NCBI RefSeq assembly: GCF_900492205.1
Contig: NZ_UEYQ01000007.1
Span: 1 to 64,000 of the forward strand
Direction of reading: 5' to 3'
Length of the DNA: 64,000 nt
From: Ciceribacter sp. T2.26MG-112.2
GTDB taxonomy: Bacteria > Pseudomonadota > Alphaproteobacteria > Rhizobiales > Rhizobiaceae
How positions within the stretch are numbered: the stretch's first letter is position 1; every line of letters starts with the position of its first letter. Of the stretch, positions 55,475 through 64,000 are shown piece by piece. A program made the translations under genes and the position numbers. Below the pieces are notes generated by a model. It worked only from the letters and a program-made list of their open reading frames with translations. It ran no database searches and was not told where the DNA came from.

Positions 55475-55880
55475 CCTGGAGCGAGAACTGCCCGTGCGTG
55501 AGACGGGGCCCCGATGACCAATCCGAATCGGTGAGGCCTGACCGATTCAGGGTGGTGACGAGTTGTGGCTCGTATCGCCGTATGGCCCAGCCGATAGAAG
55601 GCGGATGGGAAGGCAGCAGGCCGAAGTCTCCCCGTGGCGCTGCTTCCGGGCCACCGCTTAGCAAAACGATGCAAGGAATTGTGTGCCCGCTCATCATATC
55701 CCAGCGGGTGGCGTCGCTTTTGTGCTCACCTGGCCACCCGTGTGAATATTGCGACACCTGCATCGGCAATAACAATTATACCCAAGAAAGGTCCCTCCCA
55801 TCGGTTGACCTGCCAACCCTCGCGGCCGTAGCTGCCCCTGACGAAATCCGTTTGGATTCATGCATTTGGGGAGAGCGAAC
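55475..55880. other. Gap before the autotransporter gene
   Basis: No supported gene in about 400 bases; presumably the autotransporter promoter is here. GGGAGAG lies just before the ATG at 55881. Confidence 0.4.
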
Positions 55881-58800
55881 ATGGCCGGTAACGCGATCGA
55901 AAGGACCGGATCTGCAAATATCGCATTTCGGTCCTTCCGCCGGCTGGCCAGGTTCCTCGTCGTCACTGCCGGCATCCTTGCGGTTCCAGTGACCAGCGTG
56001 ATGGCGCAATCCGTCACGATTTCGGCCAATCCGACAACCTTCAACGCGGCTGGCGATACCATCAATTTCAGCTATGTGCTTGACCCCGGATCCTACACCG
56101 TCACCGGTATCAATGCCGCCACCACAGCCATCAAGGGCGTGAGCGTCTCCTGTCCCAGCGTGGGCGCCGGTCTCCAGTCGCCCAACACGCTGACCTGCAC
56201 GGGCTCCTATCAGGTTGACGCCCTGGACGCGATGTCCGGGCAGTTTTCCGACTTCGTCCAGATCTCGGGCACCCGGATCGGCGGAGCGGGCACCTTTTCG
56301 ACCACCAGCAACACGATTGTCGTGAAGGCCGCGACGGGCGGACCAGTGATCATTTCGCTCTCATCGACACCGCGCCCCTCCCTGCCGGGCGAGACAGTCG
56401 CCGTCACGGCTACGGTTTCGTCGATGGGCTGCAACGCGGGCCAGTCGCCTCCGGGAAATGTCACGATCTCGATCGGTTCACAGTCGGCCACGCTTGCGCT
56501 TGCGCCCACGGCCCCAGTCAGCTCGGCCTCCTTCGCCACGTTCCAGACATCGACCCTGCCGATCGGAACCCATGCGGTTAGTGCCACCTATGCCGGCGGC
56601 AGCGGCTGCAGCGCGGGATCCACGACCGGCGCGGATCATCCCGTCGACACCAAGCCGACCGTCACCATCAATCAGGCCGCCGCCCAGGCGGACCCGACTG
56701 CAGGGTCTCCGGTCCTGTTCGACGTGCTCTTTGACAAGAGCGTGACGGGCTTTGGCGCAAGCGATGTCCAGCTTTCGGGCACGGCGGGCGCCACCAGCGC
56801 ATCGGTCAGCGGCTCCGGCAGTTCCTATACGGTCGCCGTCAGCGGCATGACCCAGGCCGGATCGGTCATTGCGTCGATTCCCGCCGGGAGCGCCACCAGC
56901 TCTGCCGGCTTCCAGAACGAAGCGTCGACCAGTTCGGACAACACGGTCGCCTTCGTCCCGATCGAGATCACGCCGTCAACCCTTTCGAATCCCGTCTACC
57001 AGGTCGCTTACGGCCCTGTGAACCTGGCCGCAAGCGGCGGGACCGCGCCGTACACGTTCTCAGTGTCGGCCGGCGCGCTTCCTGCGGGCATCACACTCTC
57101 CAGTGCGGGCGTCCTTTCCGGCACTCCCACGACGTCCGGCACCTTCAATTTCACGGTGTCGGTCACGGATGCGGGTTCTGCGACGGCGTCTCGATCCTAT
57201 TCGCTCACCATTGCGGCACCGACGATTGTCGTCGGGCCGAGTTCCCTTCCCAATGCAACCTTTGGCGCGGCCTATAGCCAGACGCTGACGGCAACGGGCG
57301 GAGCTTCGCCGTCCACCTTTGCGGTCACGGCGGGTTCACTGCCAGGCGGTCTGACCTTGAGCTCCGCAGGGGTTCTTTCCGGGACACCGACGGCGGCCGG
57401 TACATTCAATTTCGTCGCGATCGCAACCGATGCCAATGGCCATACCGGCAGCCGCGCCTATGCAATGACAGTCAGTCCGACCGTTCCGGGTGCGCCGGTG
57501 ATCGGCACGGCCACGGCCGGAGAGACACAGGCAAGTGTCGCCTTCACCGCACCGCCAAGCGATGGCGGCAACGCGATCACCAGCTATACGGTGACGTCCA
57601 ACCCGGGCGGTATCACCGCAACCGATGTAGCAAGTCCCATCGTGGTCACCGGCCTGACCAACGGCACGGCCTACACGTTCACGGTCACGGCCACAAACAT
57701 TGCCGGCACCGGCTCGTCGTCCGCGGCCTCCAACAGCGTGACGCCGGCTGCGGGCCAGACCATCACCTTCGCCAACCCGGGTAGCCAGAACTACGGCACG
57801 ACCCCGACCCTGGCGGCGACCGCCAGTTCCGGCCTGACGCCGACCTTCACCTCGAGCACACCAGCCGTCTGCACCATCACTCCCGGCGGCCTCCTGAGCT
57901 TCGTGTCCACGGGTTCGTGCACCATCAATGCCGACCAGGCCGGCAATGCCAGCTATCTGCCCGCCACCCAGATATCACGGACCTTCACCGTCAATCCGAT
58001 CGTTCCAGGTGCGCCGGTGATCGGCACGGCCACGGCCGGAGACACGCAGGCAAGCGTCGCCTTCACCGCGCCGACAAGCACCGGCGGCAGCGCCATCACC
58101 GGCTACACGGTGACGTCCAACCCGGGCGGTATCACCGCAACCGGCGCGGCAAGTCCCGTCACCCTTACCGGCCTGACCAACGGCACGGCCTATACGTTCA
58201 CGGTCACGGCCACAAACATCGCCGGTACCGGCTCGTCGTCTGCGGCCTCCAACAGCGTGACCCCGGCTTCCAGCCAGACCATCACCTTCAGCAATCCGGG
58301 CAGCCAGAACTTCGGCACGACACCGACCCTGACGGCGACTTCCAGCTCCGGCCTGACGCCGACCTTCACGTCCAGCACGCCAGCCGTCTGCACCATCTCC
58401 AGCGGCGGCGCCCTGAGCTTCGTGTCGACCGGTTCCTGCACCATCAATGCCGACCAGGCCGGCAATGCCAGCTATCTGCCCGCCACCCAGGTATCACGCA
58501 CATTCACCGTCAATCCGATCGTTCCAGGTGCGCCGGTGATCGGCACAGCCACGGCCGGAAACGCGCAGGCAAGTGTCGCCTTCACCGCGCCGCCAAGCAA
58601 TGGCGGCAACGCGATCACCGCCTATACAGTCACCTCGAACCCGGGCGGCATCACCGCGATCGGTGCCGCGTCTCCCATCATCGTCACCGGCCTGACCAAT
58701 GGCGTCGCCTATACCTTCACGGTGACGGCAGATAATGTCGCGGGCACCAGTGCCTCGTCTGCAGCGTCCAACAGCGTGACCCCGGCTGCGAGCCAGACCA

Positions 58801-61421
58801 TCACCTTCGCCAACCCGGGAAGCCAGCTCTTCGGCACGACACCGACCCTGACGGCGACCGCCAGTTCCGGCCTGACACCGATCTTCACGTCCAGCACGCC
58901 AGCTGTCTGCACCATCTCCAGCGGCGGCGTCCTGGCTTTCGTGTCGACCGGCTCCTGCACCATCAATGCCGACCAGGCCGGCAATGCCGGCTATCTGCCC
59001 GCCACCCAGGTGTCACACACCTTCGCCGTCAATCCCGAAGCGCCGGTCGCAAATCCGGTCTCCTCGACGGTCGCCACAGGATCTTCCGACAATCCGATCC
59101 CACTGAACGTCACCGGAGGCGCACCGGACACCGTTGCCGTCGTATCGGCTCCGTCACATGGGTCGGCAGCCGCTTCGGGGAACTCGATCACCTACACGCC
59201 TGCGGCAGGCTATTCAGGCCCTGACAGTTTCACCTATACGGCTACCAACATTACCGGGACATCCGCACCCGCCACGATCAGCATCACCGTCAATCCGGCT
59301 GCACCGATCGCAAATCCGGTGACGGCCTCGGTTCCCTACAATTCCTCGGGCAACCCTATCGCTCTCATGCTCTCCGGTGGTGCGGCGACGAGCGTTGCGA
59401 TCGCCTCTGCCCCCACGCATGGCACAGCGGTGGCCTCCGGCACATCGATCACCTACACGCCGGCTTCGGGTTACTCAGGCTCCGACAGCTTCACCTACAC
59501 CGCGACCAATGTCACCGGCACCTCCGCAGCAGCGGCTGTCAGCGTGACCGTCACCGCCCCCGTGCTCGACCTGACGCCCGGCTCCGGCCCGCTTGCAGCG
59601 GGGAGGGTTGGCGATGCCTACAATCTGACCATTGGGGCGACCTCCGGCACCGGCCCATATTCCTATGCTGTGACAAGCGGCACGCTGCCGGCCGGCCTTG
59701 GCCTTGACAGCTCGACCGGTGTCCTCTCGGGAACCCCAAGTTCAAGCGGCAGCTTCAACTTCACCATTGCAGCCACGGACATTTATGGCGCCACCGGATC
59801 GGCAAGCTATGCCCTGACGATCGCACCGGCCCCGGCCGTACTTGCATTCACCCCGCCCTCCGGGTCTTCATTGCCGGAAGCAATGGCCGGTGAAGCCTAC
59901 AGCGCAGCGGTTCTGGCCACCGGCGGCACTGGCGGGATTGTCTACAGCCTCAAGAGCGGCACACTTCCGGACGGGATGATCCTCAACGTCTCCACCGGCG
60001 CTCTCAGTGGACCGCTTGCGGCCAGTGCAGAAGCCAAGCGCTACAGTTTCACGATCGCCGCGCGAGACAGCGTCGGGCAGACCGGAGAGGCGAACTATGA
60101 TTTGAACGTCACGGCACGTGACGTGACGGCTGGCGACCAGACCGTCATCGTTCCGCCGGGAAGCGCGCCGCCGCTCGTCTACCTCAATCGCGGCGCGACC
60201 GGCGGCCCCTTCACCGGCGCCTCGGTCCTCAGCGTTTCGCCACAAAATGCCGGCAAGGCCGAGATCATCCAGGGCGAGGTCGCAGCGCTTGGCAGCGTGA
60301 CACCCATTGGCTACTATCTCAAGTTCACACCGACCACCGGCTTCTCCGGTTCGGTTGCCATTGGTTATGTGCTCAAAAGCGGCCTCGGAACGTCCAACGT
60401 CGCCACGGTGACGTTCAGTCTCAGCCATGACGAAGAGGCCGTGCGAAGCGAGATAGACGGGCTGGTCCGCGATTTCGTCGGCACGCGCCAGAGCTTGCTC
60501 TCCTCCTCCATCAAGATACCGGGCTTGTCGGAGCGCCGCGCAATGTCGACGGCCCAGGAACCGATCACGACCCGGATCTCTCCTTCAAACGAAGCCATGA
60601 CCTATGGCTTTTCGACCAGCCTTGCCCAGATCGACGCGGCGAGGCAGGCGGCAGAGGGTCACCGCGGGGCAGTCGTTCCGCTGTCCTTCAACTTCTGGAT
60701 CGACGGTTCGCTGATGATGCACCGAAGCGAGGAGGATGGCGATCAGTGGGGCACCTTCGCAATGCTCTCGGCAGGCGCCGACTACATGATCGGCGAGCGG
60801 GCGCTGATCGGCTTCTCCATGCACTTCGATCGCATGACCGACCCGACGGACGGCGACGCGAAGCTTGTCGGCAACGGCTGGCTGGCTGGCCCCTATGCTT
60901 CGATCGCGCTCGGTGACAACCTGTTCCTCGACACGAGCCTGCTCTACGGCGGTTCGTGGAACGATATCGACACGACCTTCTTCGACGGCAGCTTCGACAC
61001 CCGGCGGCTCCTGGGGGATGTGGAATTGAAGGGACAGTGGCAGCTCGATGACGATACACTCCTGGTCCCTAGCCTGAGGGCCGTCTACCTGTCCGAAACG
61101 GTCGAAGATTACCGCGTGGCCAATGGCACCGGCTCCACCGTCGACATGGATGGTTTCACCGAAGAGCAGATACGCGTGAGCACGGGCGCCGTCCTTTCGA
61201 GACGCTACACGCTCGATGGCGGGACCACCATAACGCCGAAACTGGGCATCAATACCGGCTTCGCTGGCGTGGACGGCGAGGGTCTGTTTGGCAACGTGAC
61301 CGCCGGAATCGAAATTGGCACAGAGTTCAACTGGGATCTCGACCTGACCCTGCTCTATGGCATGGAAGGTAACGGCGACCAATCCGGCGGCGCCAAGGCG
61401 GCCGTGCGGGTACGCTTCTAG
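55881..61421 (+). CDS. Autotransporter adhesin-like protein with Ig/FN3 repeats
   Basis: An 1846-aa surface protein. Signal peptide FLVVTAGILAVPVTSVMAQ, cleaved near residue 43. The passenger is a string of beta-sandwich domains: Ig-like repeats, putative-Ig modules (LPAGITLSSAGVLSGTPTTS), three FN3-plus-partner units at 57482-59038, and two cadherin-like modules (ITYTPAAGYSGPDSFTYTAT). About 270 C-terminal residues form an outer-membrane barrel (WIDGSLMMHRSEEDGDQWG onward), ending in Phe (KAAVRVRF). It is predicted to be displayed on the cell surface for adhesion; the ligand is unknown. Confidence 0.92.
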   Translation: MAGNAIERTGSANIAFRSFRRLARFLVVTAGILAVPVTSVMAQSVTISANPTTFNAAGDTINFSYVLDPGSYTVTGINAATTAIKGVSVSCPSVGAGLQSPNTLTCTGSYQVDALDAMSGQFSDFVQISGTRIGGAGTFSTTSNTIVVKAATGGPVIISLSSTPRPSLPGETVAVTATVSSMGCNAGQSPPGNVTISIGSQSATLALAPTAPVSSASFATFQTSTLPIGTHAVSATYAGGSGCSAGSTTGADHPVDTKPTVTINQAAAQADPTAGSPVLFDVLFDKSVTGFGASDVQLSGTAGATSASVSGSGSSYTVAVSGMTQAGSVIASIPAGSATSSAGFQNEASTSSDNTVAFVPIEITPSTLSNPVYQVAYGPVNLAASGGTAPYTFSVSAGALPAGITLSSAGVLSGTPTTSGTFNFTVSVTDAGSATASRSYSLTIAAPTIVVGPSSLPNATFGAAYSQTLTATGGASPSTFAVTAGSLPGGLTLSSAGVLSGTPTAAGTFNFVAIATDANGHTGSRAYAMTVSPTVPGAPVIGTATAGETQASVAFTAPPSDGGNAITSYTVTSNPGGITATDVASPIVVTGLTNGTAYTFTVTATNIAGTGSSSAASNSVTPAAGQTITFANPGSQNYGTTPTLAATASSGLTPTFTSSTPAVCTITPGGLLSFVSTGSCTINADQAGNASYLPATQISRTFTVNPIVPGAPVIGTATAGDTQASVAFTAPTSTGGSAITGYTVTSNPGGITATGAASPVTLTGLTNGTAYTFTVTATNIAGTGSSSAASNSVTPASSQTITFSNPGSQNFGTTPTLTATSSSGLTPTFTSSTPAVCTISSGGALSFVSTGSCTINADQAGNASYLPATQVSRTFTVNPIVPGAPVIGTATAGNAQASVAFTAPPSNGGNAITAYTVTSNPGGITAIGAASPIIVTGLTNGVAYTFTVTADNVAGTSASSAASNSVTPAASQTITFANPGSQLFGTTPTLTATASSGLTPIFTSSTPAVCTISSGGVLAFVSTGSCTINADQAGNAGYLPATQVSHTFAVNPEAPVANPVSSTVATGSSDNPIPLNVTGGAPDTVAVVSAPSHGSAAASGNSITYTPAAGYSGPDSFTYTATNITGTSAPATISITVNPAAPIANPVTASVPYNSSGNPIALMLSGGAATSVAIASAPTHGTAVASGTSITYTPASGYSGSDSFTYTATNVTGTSAAAAVSVTVTAPVLDLTPGSGPLAAGRVGDAYNLTIGATSGTGPYSYAVTSGTLPAGLGLDSSTGVLSGTPSSSGSFNFTIAATDIYGATGSASYALTIAPAPAVLAFTPPSGSSLPEAMAGEAYSAAVLATGGTGGIVYSLKSGTLPDGMILNVSTGALSGPLAASAEAKRYSFTIAARDSVGQTGEANYDLNVTARDVTAGDQTVIVPPGSAPPLVYLNRGATGGPFTGASVLSVSPQNAGKAEIIQGEVAALGSVTPIGYYLKFTPTTGFSGSVAIGYVLKSGLGTSNVATVTFSLSHDEEAVRSEIDGLVRDFVGTRQSLLSSSIKIPGLSERRAMSTAQEPITTRISPSNEAMTYGFSTSLAQIDAARQAAEGHRGAVVPLSFNFWIDGSLMMHRSEEDGDQWGTFAMLSAGADYMIGERALIGFSMHFDRMTDPTDGDAKLVGNGWLAGPYASIALGDNLFLDTSLLYGGSWNDIDTTFFDGSFDTRRLLGDVELKGQWQLDDDTLLVPSLRAVYLSETVEDYRVANGTGSTVDMDGFTEEQIRVSTGAVLSRRYTLDGGTTITPKLGINTGFAGVDGEGLFGNVTAGIEIGTEFNWDLDLTLLYGMEGNGDQSGGAKAAVRVRF
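57482..59038 (+). repeat. Three tandem 519-bp units within the autotransporter
   Basis: Units begin at 57482, 58001 and 58520 (CGTTCC[G/A]GGT), each 519 bp = 173 codons. Each encodes an FN3 domain (PGAPVIGTATAG onward) followed by a second module (NPGSQ..GTTPTL, then VSTGSCTINADQAGNA). DNA identity is high, so copy number could vary by recombination. Confidence 0.92.
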
Positions 61422-61828
61422 CGTGAGGGGACGTCAGATCCGCTCAGCTCAATATGGTTCCTCCCGGCGATTTGTCGCCAGCCGCCGGGGTATGGGTCGG
61501 CGCGCCCTCTTATGGTCTTCGTTGAGCCCGGGCACACGCGCGCAAGGTTGACTGGCGGCATTCCTTCACCGCGAGGCGGAGGGGACATGCAGTCCTCTGG
61601 CCATGAACGATACGTGCGCCCGCAATGCTCGACATCGTGCGTATGGCGACACGCCCGCCCCCGCGGGCAGCCGCATCCATCACGGAAGAAAATGGGTGCA
61701 TGACCAATTATCATATGACCAATGCATCGAGATTGATTGACAGCGCGCCGTTGTTGTCGTCAATTGGTGTTGTCAGACATCTTACATATATGGGGATCAC
61801 TGTCTGTCCGCTTCACAGGAGGAATGTC
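61422..61828. other. Gap before the substrate-binding protein
   Basis: No supported gene in about 400 bases. It should contain the promoter of the next operon; AGGAGGA lies before the ATG at 61829. Confidence 0.4.
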
Positions 61829-62656
61829 ATGAAAAAGTTCATCACCAGTCTGGCCCTGGGCGCTGCCGCCCTCGCCATGACGACCGTCGCGCATGCGGGC
61901 GCAACTCTCGATCGCGTCATGGAAAAGAAGGCGATGGTCGTGGCCACCAATAGCGGCTGGCCGCCGCAGAGCTATCTCGATGACAATAACGAGATGGTCG
62001 GCTTCGACATCGACGTGTCGAAGGAGATTGCCAGGCGCCTCGGCGTCGAGGTCAGCTTCGAAACGCCGGACTGGGCGACGCTGACCGGCGGCCGCTGGCA
62101 GGGGCGCTACGACCTCGGCGTTGGTTCGGTGACCCCGACCAAGGCGCGCGCACAGGTGATCGACTTCGTCGGCATCTATTACTTCAGCCCTTATGTCTAC
62201 GTCCTGCACAAGGACAGCACCGCCAAGTCAGTTGAGGACCTTAAGGGCAAGGTCATCGGCGTTGAGACCGCCACCACGTCCGAGGACTTCATCAATCGCA
62301 AGCTCGAGATTGACGCGCCGGGCCTGCCGCCGGTCGAATACAAGCTGGAGCAGGGTGAGGTGCGCACGTTTGCCGATTCCATGCTGCCCTTCGACGACCT
62401 GCGTCTTGGCGACGGCGTTCGTCTTGATGCGGTGATCGCGCCCGAGCAGACGGGGCTCAACGCCATCAAGAACGGCTATCCGCTGCGCATCCTCGAAAGT
62501 GAATATGCATTCCGCGAACCGCTCGTCGTGATCGCCGAGAAGGTCGATCCGGAATGGACCGCCAAGGTCGGCGGCGTGATCGAGGATATGAAGAAGGACG
62601 GCACTTTGGCCACCCTCACCACCAAGTGGTACGGCAAGGACTACAGTGCCAACTGA
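61829..62656 (+). CDS. Amino-acid ABC transporter substrate-binding protein
   Basis: A 275-aa periplasmic binding protein. The signal peptide (KKFITSLALGAAALAMTTVA) is followed by the family-3 solute-binding fold: VATNSGWPPQSYLDDNNEMV, then GFDIDVSKEIARRLGVEVSF and LKGKVIGVETATTSEDFI. Likely binds a polar amino acid or a related amine. The permease genes are not in the window; the oxidase that follows suggests the ligand is catabolised. Confidence 0.9.
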   Translation: MKKFITSLALGAAALAMTTVAHAGATLDRVMEKKAMVVATNSGWPPQSYLDDNNEMVGFDIDVSKEIARRLGVEVSFETPDWATLTGGRWQGRYDLGVGSVTPTKARAQVIDFVGIYYFSPYVYVLHKDSTAKSVEDLKGKVIGVETATTSEDFINRKLEIDAPGLPPVEYKLEQGEVRTFADSMLPFDDLRLGDGVRLDAVIAPEQTGLNAIKNGYPLRILESEYAFREPLVVIAEKVDPEWTAKVGGVIEDMKKDGTLATLTTKWYGKDYSAN

Positions 62657-62706
62657 TCCCACGGACGCGGGGAAAAACCCCGCGTCCCAACCTCCCCGGT
62701 GCCCCA

Positions 62707-63987
62707 ATGAATTATCCAGATACCTACTATTCCCGCACGCTCGCCGATAGGCTCGAGCGTCCCGCGCTTTCGGGCCAGATCGATTGCGACACTGTCGTTA
62801 TCGGCGGCGGTCTCGCGGGCCTGACCACGGCACTCCAGCTCGCCCGCGGCGGGCAGAAGGTCGTGGTGCTTGAGGCAAAGTCCGTCGGCTTCGGTGCGTC
62901 CGGCCGCAATGGCGGCTTCGTCAGCGCCGGCTATTCCACCGGCGAGGACCAGATCGCGCGCATCAGCGGGGCGACTAAAGCGCACCAACTTCACCTGATG
63001 TCGATCGAAGGTGTCGATTTCGTGCGCGACACCATCGCCCGCCTCGGCATTGCGGGCGTCGATCCGGTGGACGGTATCACCAGCGTCATGCGCTATGACG
63101 ATGGAGACGGCATGCGTGCCTATGCCGAAGTATCCCGCAGCAAATACGGTCAGGAACTCGATTATCTCGATACGGCGAAGGTCCGGCAGAACCTGAAGTC
63201 AAAGCGCTATTTCCACGGCCTTCGAGACCGGAAGGCGTTTCACATCCATCCGCTCAACTACCTGCGCGGCATCGCCGCCGAGATCGAAAGGCTGGGCGGA
63301 GCGATCTACGAGAACTCACCTGCCCTATCCACCGATCTTTCCTCCGGCAACAAGCAGGTGTGCACCAGCGCGGGGACGGTGACAGCGCGAACAGTGGTCC
63401 TCTCCACCGGCGGATATACCGACGTCCTCAACGCGAGGCTGAAGCGCGCATTCCTCCCGATCGCCACCTATGTGATGGTAAGCGAAGTGGCTCCGGATCT
63501 GCTTGCCTCGGCGATCAACACCCGCGACGGCATCGGCGACAATCGCCGCGCCGGCGATTATTACCGCCTCGTCGAGGGGGGCAAGCGCCTGCTCTGGGGC
63601 GGTCGTATCACCACCCGCGCCGCCTCGACTGCCGGCATGGTGGAAGAACTGCGCCGGGAAATGACCAATACCTATCCGCAACTGCGGGAGTTGAAGACCG
63701 AACTCGCCTGGTCCGGCCTGATGGCCTATGCCCGCCATCTGATGCCCCAGATCGGCGAGATGCAGCCCGGCGTCTGGCACTGCACGGCCTTTGGCGGCCA
63801 CGGCCTCAACACCACGGCCATCGGCGGCAAGATCGTTGCCGAGGCGATTCTGGGGGAAAGCGACCGCTACCGGCTGTTTGCACCCTTCGGCCTGGCCTGG
63901 GCCGGCGGAGCAGCAGGACTCGCCGTCGCACAACTCACCTATTGGAAGCTCCAGGCGCAGGACTGGTGGCGCGAACGAGCGGCCTGA
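62707..63987 (+). CDS. FAD-dependent oxidoreductase (PuuB/OrdL-like)
   Basis: A 426-aa DAO-family enzyme: FAD dinucleotide-binding motif VVIGGGLAGLTTALQLA (GxGxxG), VVVLEAKSVGFGASGRNGGF, and a C-terminal FGGHGLNTTAIGGKI. It resembles gamma-glutamylputrescine or similar amine oxidases. It lies 50 bp after the binding-protein gene, likely in one operon, suggesting uptake then oxidation of an amine or amino acid. The ribosome-binding site is weak. Confidence 0.88.
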   Translation: MNYPDTYYSRTLADRLERPALSGQIDCDTVVIGGGLAGLTTALQLARGGQKVVVLEAKSVGFGASGRNGGFVSAGYSTGEDQIARISGATKAHQLHLMSIEGVDFVRDTIARLGIAGVDPVDGITSVMRYDDGDGMRAYAEVSRSKYGQELDYLDTAKVRQNLKSKRYFHGLRDRKAFHIHPLNYLRGIAAEIERLGGAIYENSPALSTDLSSGNKQVCTSAGTVTARTVVLSTGGYTDVLNARLKRAFLPIATYVMVSEVAPDLLASAINTRDGIGDNRRAGDYYRLVEGGKRLLWGGRITTRAASTAGMVEELRREMTNTYPQLRELKTELAWSGLMAYARHLMPQIGEMQPGVWHCTAFGGHGLNTTAIGGKIVAEAILGESDRYRLFAPFGLAWAGGAAGLAVAQLTYWKLQAQDWWRERAA

Positions 63988-64000
63988 AAGGACATGCCAG

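Noticed and set aside
57917..58735. A 272-codon alternative frame inside the autotransporter
   Set aside because: It is Arg/His-rich and exists only because the GC-rich repeat units lack stops in that frame; the same shadow recurs in each unit.

Overview
The window looks like a rhizobial (Rhizobiaceae, Hyphomicrobiales) accessory replicon. The strongest evidence is a repABC replication/partition operon lying head to head with a quorum-type traI-trb operon, followed by a Ti/Sym-plasmid-type traHBFA / oriT / traCDG block. Supporting evidence is an RHE_PE00001-type plasmid protein, an ArdC/DUF736 block and a DUF1127 gene with alphaproteobacterial CCUCCUCCC-loop small RNAs. No rRNA or tRNA genes were seen. 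The species cannot be named from the sequence alone.

Layout: 1-5.0 kb holds a dinB remnant, a DUF1127/sRNA locus, a DEDDh exonuclease, an IS110-family element, and a divergent LysR / XRE regulator pair whose start codons share a 14-bp inverted repeat. 5.3-10.3 kb is a compact RiPP-like operon: a 59-aa precursor, a radical SAM/SPASM-HExxH maturase, a UPF0489 arginase-like protein, a GNAT-like protein and a family 2 glycosyltransferase. 10.5-14.0 kb is an overlapping AAA+ ATPase / subtilase pair. 14.0-17.5 kb is an intact 849-bp IS5-type element and an intact IS21-type element. 17.6-21.2 kb carries the RHE_PE00001-like gene, a Phd/PIN toxin-antitoxin pair, a second antitoxin-like gene overlapping a tyrosine recombinase, and a small hypothetical.

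21.7-25.3 kb is repC-ctRNA-repB-repA (minus strand). 25.7-35.8 kb is traI-trbBCDEJKLFGHI (mating-pair formation). 35.9-37.1 kb is a DUF4143 ATPase. 37.2-45.5 kb is traH, traB, traF, traA (minus), then oriT, then traC, traD, traG (plus). So both the transfer channel and the DNA-processing machinery are present, but neither traR nor traM is visible, and the AHL synthase lacks two conserved acidic residues.

45.6-55.5 kb is a looser cargo region: a nitrilase-like amidase, WGR protein, secreted nuclease, toxin-antitoxin pair, DUF736, ArdC antirestriction protein, small hypotheticals, decayed IS3 DNA, a predicted ATPase and a frameshifted second WGR gene. 55.9-61.4 kb is one 1846-aa repeat-rich autotransporter with three 519-bp tandem units. 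The window ends in an amino-acid ABC substrate-binding protein and an FAD-dependent oxidase.

The most novel-looking system is the RiPP-like locus. The precursor ends in three consecutive [Tyr/His]-x-Arg tripeptides next to a cyclophane-type radical SAM maturase, an HExxH domain and a predicted peptide arginase. This suggests a crosslinked, possibly ornithine-containing peptide.
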